DNA from: Limisphaerales bacterium
GTDB lineage: Bacteria > Verrucomicrobiota > Verrucomicrobiia > Limisphaerales > UBA8199
Length of the DNA stretch: 9,400 nt
Direction of reading: 5' to 3'
Assembly (NCBI GenBank): GCA_025356925.1
Contig: JANXQE010000042.1
Span: forward strand, 1 to 9,400
The notes beneath the pieces are model-generated. The model made no database searches. It saw only the letters and a program-made list of their open reading frames with translations, and had not been told where the DNA came from. This document shows positions 1 to 6,100 of this stretch, in pieces; the stretch's first letter is position 1; each line of letters begins with the position of its first letter. The position numbers were made by a program, and so were the translations under genes.

Positions 1-2741
1 CCAATGGCATCGATCCTGAGAAATTCCGGCCCGAGGTTCAGCCGATGGCGTTGGCTACCAATAAATCTTTCAGGTTTCTGTTCGTTGGGGGGACGATCGG
101 CCGCAAAGGGTCGGACGTTCTGCTTGAAGCCTATCTGCAACAGTTTACGGCCGACGACGATGTCTGCCTGGTGATCAAGGATTTCGGCGGCAAGACCTTT
201 TATTCCGGACAGACCATGGAAGCGCGCATCAGAGCTGCCCAGTTACAGCCGAACGCCCCGGAAATCCTCTATCTCGACACAGATCTGCCACCCGATGCAC
301 TGCCCGGTCTCTATACGGCCTGCGATTGTCTGGTCCACCCGTACCGAGGTGAAGGGTTTGGGTTACCCATCCTCGAAGCAATGGCTTGCGGTTTGCCGGT
401 CATCGTTACCGCGGGCGGCGCGGCGGATGATTTTGCGAAAGATGGGTTCGCGTTCCGCATCGAGGCCACCAAGAGATTCTTTGGAGAAACCGTCAGTGGG
501 ATGAAACTGACGGGCCAAGGCTGGCTGCTGGAGCCGCGCTTGGACGAACTCGCCGCACGCATGAAGTGGGTCATCGGGCATCGCGAGGAGGCCCGTTCCA
601 CCGGCGGTCGCGCAAGCGAGCATGTGCGTCGGGAATGGACCTGGGACTGTGCGGCGCAAATCGCCGCCGAGCGAGTCCGTGAGCTGCAAAAGCGTCAAGC
701 CGAGCCAGGCCAGAATCCCGGCTCAAACCATGGGGCTGCCAAGGCTGGACCTGTAGTGTTGCCGCCGTGCGCCCTCGTCGGGGATTTAGCCGCTGCGCGA
801 CAGTTGTTGGCTCAAGGAAACCCGCCCCAGGCGTGGAAAACCACTCTTGCCGCGCTCCAGGCGCGTTCTTTTCACCCCGAAGCCTATCTCTTGCTTGCGG
901 AGATCGCTGCCGTCGCGGGAGCCGGGCAGGCCGCCCGCCGCTGCGCCGAGTACGCCTGCGACCTGGCGCCCGGCTGGAAACCAGCCCGGCGGTTTCTTAA
1001 CCGCCGGCTCAAGGGCAACAGCCAGCCTGGCTGGATCACACTACCGGATTCGATCCCCCTGCGCGCGAACGTCAGCCCGCAACACGCTTCGCGCTTGACC
1101 GTTTGTCTCATAGCACGCAACGAGGAAAAACTAATCGCGCAGTGCCTCCGTTCGGTTAAAGCGTTGGCGGATCAAATCATCGTCGTGGACACCGGCTCGA
1201 CGGATCGCACAGTCGAAATTGCCACGGAACACGGCGCGGAAATACATACTCTCCCATGGTGCGACGATTTTAGCGCGGCGCGTAACGCTGCCTTGGAACA
1301 CGCGCGGGGCGATTGGGTTCTGATCCTGGACGCGGACGAGGAACTGCCTCCCGATCAACACGCGCGGCTCCAAGCGGATCTGAAAAACCGCAAAGTCATT
1401 GCCTGCCGGTTGCCTCTGGTGAACGCAGGCCAGGAAGCCGAGGGCCGCAGTTGCGTGCCGCGGCTGTTTCGGAATGCGCCCGGTGTTTACTTCTGCGGCC
1501 GAATCCACGAACAGGTTTTCCCCAGCCTTGTCGCGCTGGGCAAACCGTGGGGATTGGGCACCGGTCTGGGCACCGCACAGATCCTCCATCACGGTTACAC
1601 GAAGGAAACCGTCAAAGACCGAAATAAGATCGAGCGCAATCTTAACCTGCTCCGCCAAGCCGTTGAGGAGTATCCGGAAGATCCTAACCTGACTATGAAC
1701 CTCGGACTCGAGCTGGTTCGCTCGGGCGATTTGGAGGGCGGGTTGCCTTATTACAGACGAGCATTTGAGTTCATGTCTGCCAAGACTTCGGATGGGCTTG
1801 CACCCGAACTGCGTGAGGCGCTGCTGACGCAATTCACCTCTCAGTTGTACAAGGTGCGAGCCCATAGTGAGGTCGTTGAAGTCCTGACGTCTACCCTGGC
1901 AAAGAGGGGAGGCCTCACCGCGTCGCTGCACTTCGCGCTGGGCCTGGCCTATTTCAAGTTGAAGCAATATCAATCAGCGGCTGAGCAGATGCGGCAGTGC
2001 CTCGCCAAGCGGCAACAAGTGGCACTCACGCCGATCAACCAAGATATTCTCACCGTGGCACCCCACCACTGCCTCGCGATGAGCCTGGCCAGAGCTGGAG
2101 ACCTCACCGGCGCCGAAAAGGCGTTTCAAGCCGCTGCGAATGAAAAGGGCCAGGTTGACGCCCTGAAGCTGGACTACGCGAAATTCCTCGTGGACCAAAA
2201 TCGTCCGGTGGATGCGCTGCATCGGCTCCATGAGCTTGTCGCTCTCGATGCGCGTTCGGCGGCAGTCTGGCGGTTGGGCGGTGAAATCGCTCTTAGCCGG
2301 GCTGAATTCCTCGAGGTCGCCTGCGACTGGACGGCTGAAGCCATGAAGCAGCTTCCACAAGATGATGAGATCGTCGCGCAACGCGCGGAGGCGCTGATGC
2401 TGAGCCAGGAAACGGCTGCCGCACGCATCCTTTGGGAAAGGCTTTGGCAGGGCGGGCGTCAGCCCCGGAGCCTGGCGGCTCTTATCCTGTGTGAAATTGT
2501 TGCTGATGGCTTGAGTAGCCGCTCGGCGGACTACGAGCCGGACCTGGGTCCAACGAGCCGCGCGGTTATTGAATGGTATCGCCGTTGCCTGGCTGCGCAC
2601 TCTCAGGGAATGCTCGACCGCCTGAACCAGCAAACCGAGGCTCTGCGTGCGATTCTGCCAGCCGCTGCCGACATGATCGACGCCGCCTTGGCGGAAGCCG
2701 GCGAGCAACCCGCCCGGGCTCTGGAACCATGCCTGGCGTGA
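1..2741 (+). CDS. Partial GT4-GT2 glycosyltransferase fusion with TPR tail (5' end missing)
   Basis: The frame is open from the left edge. Codons before the ATG at 45 read NGIDPEKFRPEVQP, the motif joining the two Rossmann halves of GT4 enzymes, so this ATG is internal and the N-terminal half lies outside. Numbering from that ATG, residues 1-215 are the GT4 nucleotide-sugar-binding half, with GGTIGRKG near residue 15 and the EX7E pair E103/E111 in EGFGLPILE. Residues 216-345 are a Pro/Ala-rich, helical, TPR-like linker. Residues 349-560 form a GT2 GT-A domain: ARNEE (357-361), VDTGSTDRT around D382, DDFSAARN, the metal-binding DAD at D429-D431, and RLFRN/GRIHEQ further on. Residues 550-890 are helical TPR-like repeats. 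The family adds sugars from activated donors to glycans or proteins, in the cytoplasm or at the inner membrane face. Donor and acceptor cannot be read from the sequence. Two active sites in one chain suggest two consecutive transfers (inference). Confidence 0.88.
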   Translation, partial: NGIDPEKFRPEVQPMALATNKSFRFLFVGGTIGRKGSDVLLEAYLQQFTADDDVCLVIKDFGGKTFYSGQTMEARIRAAQLQPNAPEILYLDTDLPPDALPGLYTACDCLVHPYRGEGFGLPILEAMACGLPVIVTAGGAADDFAKDGFAFRIEATKRFFGETVSGMKLTGQGWLLEPRLDELAARMKWVIGHREEARSTGGRASEHVRREWTWDCAAQIAAERVRELQKRQAEPGQNPGSNHGAAKAGPVVLPPCALVGDLAAARQLLAQGNPPQAWKTTLAALQARSFHPEAYLLLAEIAAVAGAGQAARRCAEYACDLAPGWKPARRFLNRRLKGNSQPGWITLPDSIPLRANVSPQHASRLTVCLIARNEEKLIAQCLRSVKALADQIIVVDTGSTDRTVEIATEHGAEIHTLPWCDDFSAARNAALEHARGDWVLILDADEELPPDQHARLQADLKNRKVIACRLPLVNAGQEAEGRSCVPRLFRNAPGVYFCGRIHEQVFPSLVALGKPWGLGTGLGTAQILHHGYTKETVKDRNKIERNLNLLRQAVEEYPEDPNLTMNLGLELVRSGDLEGGLPYYRRAFEFMSAKTSDGLAPELREALLTQFTSQLYKVRAHSEVVEVLTSTLAKRGGLTASLHFALGLAYFKLKQYQSAAEQMRQCLAKRQQVALTPINQDILTVAPHHCLAMSLARAGDLTGAEKAFQAAANEKGQVDALKLDYAKFLVDQNRPVDALHRLHELVALDARSAAVWRLGGEIALSRAEFLEVACDWTAEAMKQLPQDDEIVAQRAEALMLSQETAAARILWERLWQGGRQPRSLAALILCEIVADGLSSRSADYEPDLGPTSRAVIEWYRRCLAAHSQGMLDRLNQQTEALRAILPAAADMIDAALAEAGEQPARALEPCLA

Positions 2742-2989
2742 CTCGGGCGCTCCGCTGAGACGATACGACCCGGATTTAAGCCCGGAGAATCAGTTTCAAG
2801 ACTGCGCCAGGATTTGGGGGGACTCAGTTGGCTACCCGGGTCCCAGCGTTGGGAAGTTAGGCTATTGTCGAACATCGCTCCGCGATGAAAAGGAGATCGG
2901 GGCCTCGTCGAACTCGGGCTTCTGTTTTTGAGTGGCGAAACTTTTGTTCGTAATCCTCAGTTGTTTCAGTCTAAAATGCATCTCTACTG
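2742..2989. other. Intergenic gap between glycosyltransferase and protease genes
   Basis: No convincing gene lies in these 248 bases. Two small perfect hairpins are visible: TCCCA/TGGGA around GCGT at 2841-2854, and CATCGC/GCGATG around TCC at 2873-2887. Neither is followed by a T-run, so neither is a standard intrinsic terminator. A TAAAAT hexamer at 2972-2977 resembles a -10 box just upstream of the next start, but no good -35 sits at normal spacing. The gap makes co-transcription of the flanking genes less likely but does not exclude it. Confidence 0.5.
2972..2977 (+). promoter_or_regulatory. Possible -10 element of the protease gene
   Basis: TAAAAT matches five of six positions of the sigma-70 -10 consensus and lies only 12 bases before the ATG at 2990. 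Transcription from it would give a nearly leaderless mRNA, which fits the absence of a Shine-Dalgarno sequence before that ATG. No convincing -35 was found, and A/T-rich hexamers occur by chance, so this is a weak call. Confidence 0.2.
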
Positions 2990-3100
2990 ATGCGTTGGCG
3001 CGTTCTGATCGGGCTCCTGCTGAGCAGCACACTGGGCGTGGTGGTTTGGTGCTGGGTTAGTTCTCCCTGGAGCTCGCGTGGGAGGGTCGCTCTGGCTCAG
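2990..3100 (+). other. Signal peptide or N-terminal membrane anchor of the protease
   Basis: Residues 1-4 (MRWR) carry two positive charges. Residues 5-23 are hydrophobic (VLIGLLLSS followed by TLGVVVWCWV), and a short polar stretch leads to VALAQ at about 34-38, a possible signal-peptidase site (Ala-x-Ala before Gln). This is the classic pattern of Sec export. Cys21 lies inside the hydrophobic stretch but is not in a clear lipobox, so I do not call a lipoprotein. Confidence 0.75.
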
Positions 3101-6100
3101 CTTGCGGCCGGTGCGCCCGGCGCCGGTTCAGTGGCCGCAATCGTGTCGCAAGCCCCTCCGGACCTCAACGGGGTCAAGCCCGGATCGTCCGTTCGGCGTG
3201 GTCATCGTCTGACCAACTCCGGTAAAAGTCTCGACGAGCTGATGCGAAATCCGAGGGCGATCCTGCTGGAGAACGCCCTGTTGGATACCGGCGTTGCGCT
3301 CGACCTGCCGCTCCCTCCCGCATTGCGATCTCAGGGTGACCCGGGCAGCTACATCGTCCAAAGCCGCGGTGAGTTGAACGCTTCCTTTAGGCTGGTCCTG
3401 GCCCGGGCCGGGGCGACGTTAGTGGCCTACATTCCCAATAACGCGTACCTCGTTCGGGTTGCCGGGGCGGTTGCGGCTCGGTTGGCGAGCGACCCGCAAG
3501 TGGGCGCCGTTGTTCCCTACGAGCCTTATTACAAAATAAAAGCTTCGCTCCTGAATGAGGTCTTGGCCGAGGAGCCAAGATACCAACCTGATCCGGGGGG
3601 CGCGGTACCTCGCGGGGATTCCGCGACTGCGGGAACAACGGAACTCGCCGCCGAAACGCCGCCGGTCTCAGGGGAACCGCGAAGCTCCGCGCGGGTGACG
3701 CAAGCGGAGCGGATGGCTGTCAACGTGCTGCTTTTCGCTGAAAGTCAGCAGTCCACCCTCGCGCGGTTCAGCGAAGTCGGGATCGAGGTAGTGGCACAGA
3801 CCCGTTCCCCGTTCGGCACGATTGCTGAGATTCGCTGCCCCTCCGGAAGACTGGCGTGGATCGCGCGATTACCCGGCGTTCAGGAACTGGAGCGTTGCCA
3901 CCCGCGCGTCCCGGCGAACGACTTAAGCCGGGCGCGGATCGGGGTGGCGGCTGACGCGGTCACGAGCATCGACTACTTGGGACTAACCGGCTCGAACGTG
4001 CTGGTAAACATCAATGACCTGGGCGTGGATACGAACCATCCCGATCTGGTTGGTCGGGTCTACTATGACCTGGCCAGTAGTGGCGTGGATAACAATGGGC
4101 ACGGCACGCACGTGGCCGGCATCATCGCGGGCAGCGGCGCTGAGTCGCTAACGATCACCAACGCGCCTGGTTCAGTGATGCCCCCAGTCGCGTCCCAGTT
4201 CCGCGGGTTGGCGCCCGCAGCCGAGATTTTCTCGATCACGGTCGAGGCTGAATCCAAAACCTTTGCCAGCGATGCTTATTTGCAACAGACTGCCGCAAAG
4301 GCCAAGGCACTCATCTCGAACAATAGCTGGCACTATGCCGATGATACCGATTACGACCTTGGGGCGGCTAGCTATGACGCGGCGGTCCGGGATGCGCTTC
4401 CGGGCGTGCCGGGCTCCCAACCGCTGCTCTGTGTGTTTGCTGCCGGCAATACCGGCCGAGGCGCCGAGGACGGAACGGGCGGCATCCCCGATAGCGTTGA
4501 GTCGCCCGGCACGGCAAAGAACGTTATCACGGTCGGAGCACTCGAGCAGCCACGGTTGATCACCAACCAGACCTGGAGTTGTTCGACCAACGGCACGATT
4601 GTCACTTGCCAGACCAATACACCCTGGTTGCCGCTCACGGACAGTTCCAACCAGGTTGCCAGCTTCTCCAGCCGGGGAAACGTGGGCCTCGGGATCGAAG
4701 GGCTTTCCGGGCGGTTCAAACCCGATGTCGTCGCGCCCGGGACGCTCATAATCTCGACCCGCTCCACAAGCTGGGATCAAACGGCTTATTATTCGTCCTC
4801 AAACGATCTCCTCAACCTTGGGTCGAATGCAAACTCTTCGCTAGTGCTGAGCAATCTGAACGAGGGGCTTGGCCCGTTTTACCGGTTTGAGTCTGGAACA
4901 AGTCTGGGGGCGGCGGAGGTGTCCGGAACGCTGGCGTTGATGCAGGAGTTTTTCCAACAACGCCTGCTGCGAACCAACAGTCCGGCGCTCATGAAAGCCC
5001 TTCTGATCAACGGCTCCCGGTCGGTCGGCAGCGGCTATTACCTCCATTCACCTGGAGCGACCAATGCTCAAGGTTGGGGCCTCCTCCAGTTGCCCAACAG
5101 CCTGCCGGGAGTTCTGACAAACACCGCCGCTCCCAGCAGTTCGTTGTGGTTCTTTGACCAGAGCCCGGCCGAAGCTCTGGCTACCGGTCAACAGCGCACG
5201 CGGTTTGTTTCGGTGACGCCGGCCGCTCAAAGCCTGCCGCTGCGTGTCACGATCACCTGGACCGACCCGCCCGGGAACCCTGTCGCTGGCTTGAAGCTGG
5301 TCAACGATCTCGATTTGATCCTGACGAACCTGAACACAGGCGAGGTTTTCTGGGGCAACGATATTCCGGCCGGCACCCGTTTCAACTCCGCCTGGCAGCC
5401 GGGCACTCCCCCCAACGTGGACCTGGTGAATAATGTCGAGAACGTCTTCCTCCCGCCCGCCCTGGGCAGCAACTACTCCGTGACGGTCTTGGGACGACGT
5501 GTCGGAGTCAATGCCGTGAATGAGCATCCGAACGGTGTGGCTCAGGATTACGCGCTGGTTATCTCCTCTGGTAACGGCCAGTTAACGAACGCCCTGGCCC
5601 TGACGGACCCTCCCACGGTCTCGAGGCCCACGGCAGTCGTAACTCCGATGACGAACGGCTTTGCAGCCGGTGCCGCCGATTTCGGCGAGTACTTATTGCA
5701 TCAGCGGGTGGGTGCGAATGGACCGCTGTTGGGCACCAACACAATCACCTTGGGCAGTCTGACCAACACCACGATGACCATCGGAACGCTCAGCCAGTGG
5801 CATTTTTACGTCTTTACCAATGATACCTCCTTCACGAATGCGGTTTTCCTGACTTTTCTGGCTGATTCTCTTTCACTACTTCCGGCCCAGGTCGTTCCGG
5901 CGGTCGGCTCAACGTCGGGTCAGGTCTGGCTCGCGAGCGCCGACCTGGATCTCTATGTCTCGCGTGACTCGGGACTAACGAATTTGGATCCGGCGGTGCT
6001 GGCCGCGGCTGATTTTTCTCGCGGGCGGGGCGGTAACGAGACCATCATTTATTCCAACGCCGCGCCCGGGGTATATTACGCCGGAGTTAAATGCGAGTCT

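Noticed and set aside
1131..2708. Long minus-strand open frames opposite the glycosyltransferase (280 and 244 codons, nearly abutting)
   Set aside because: They lie wholly antisense to a strongly supported multidomain gene and show no recognisable domain. GC-rich codon phase commonly keeps the antisense frame open.
2841..2887. Small hairpins as a terminator for the glycosyltransferase gene
   Set aside because: Stems are only 5-6 bp and neither is followed by a T-run, so they do not meet the pattern of an intrinsic terminator.
2885..2953. Possible 22-codon small gene (starting MKRRSGPRRTR)
   Set aside because: It is very short, has no ribosome binding site and overlaps a small hairpin. Arg-rich peptides arise easily by chance in GC-rich DNA.
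4172..4780. 202-codon minus-strand open frame opposite the peptidase domain
   Set aside because: It is antisense to the catalytic core of the protease, with no family features; it is a shadow frame.
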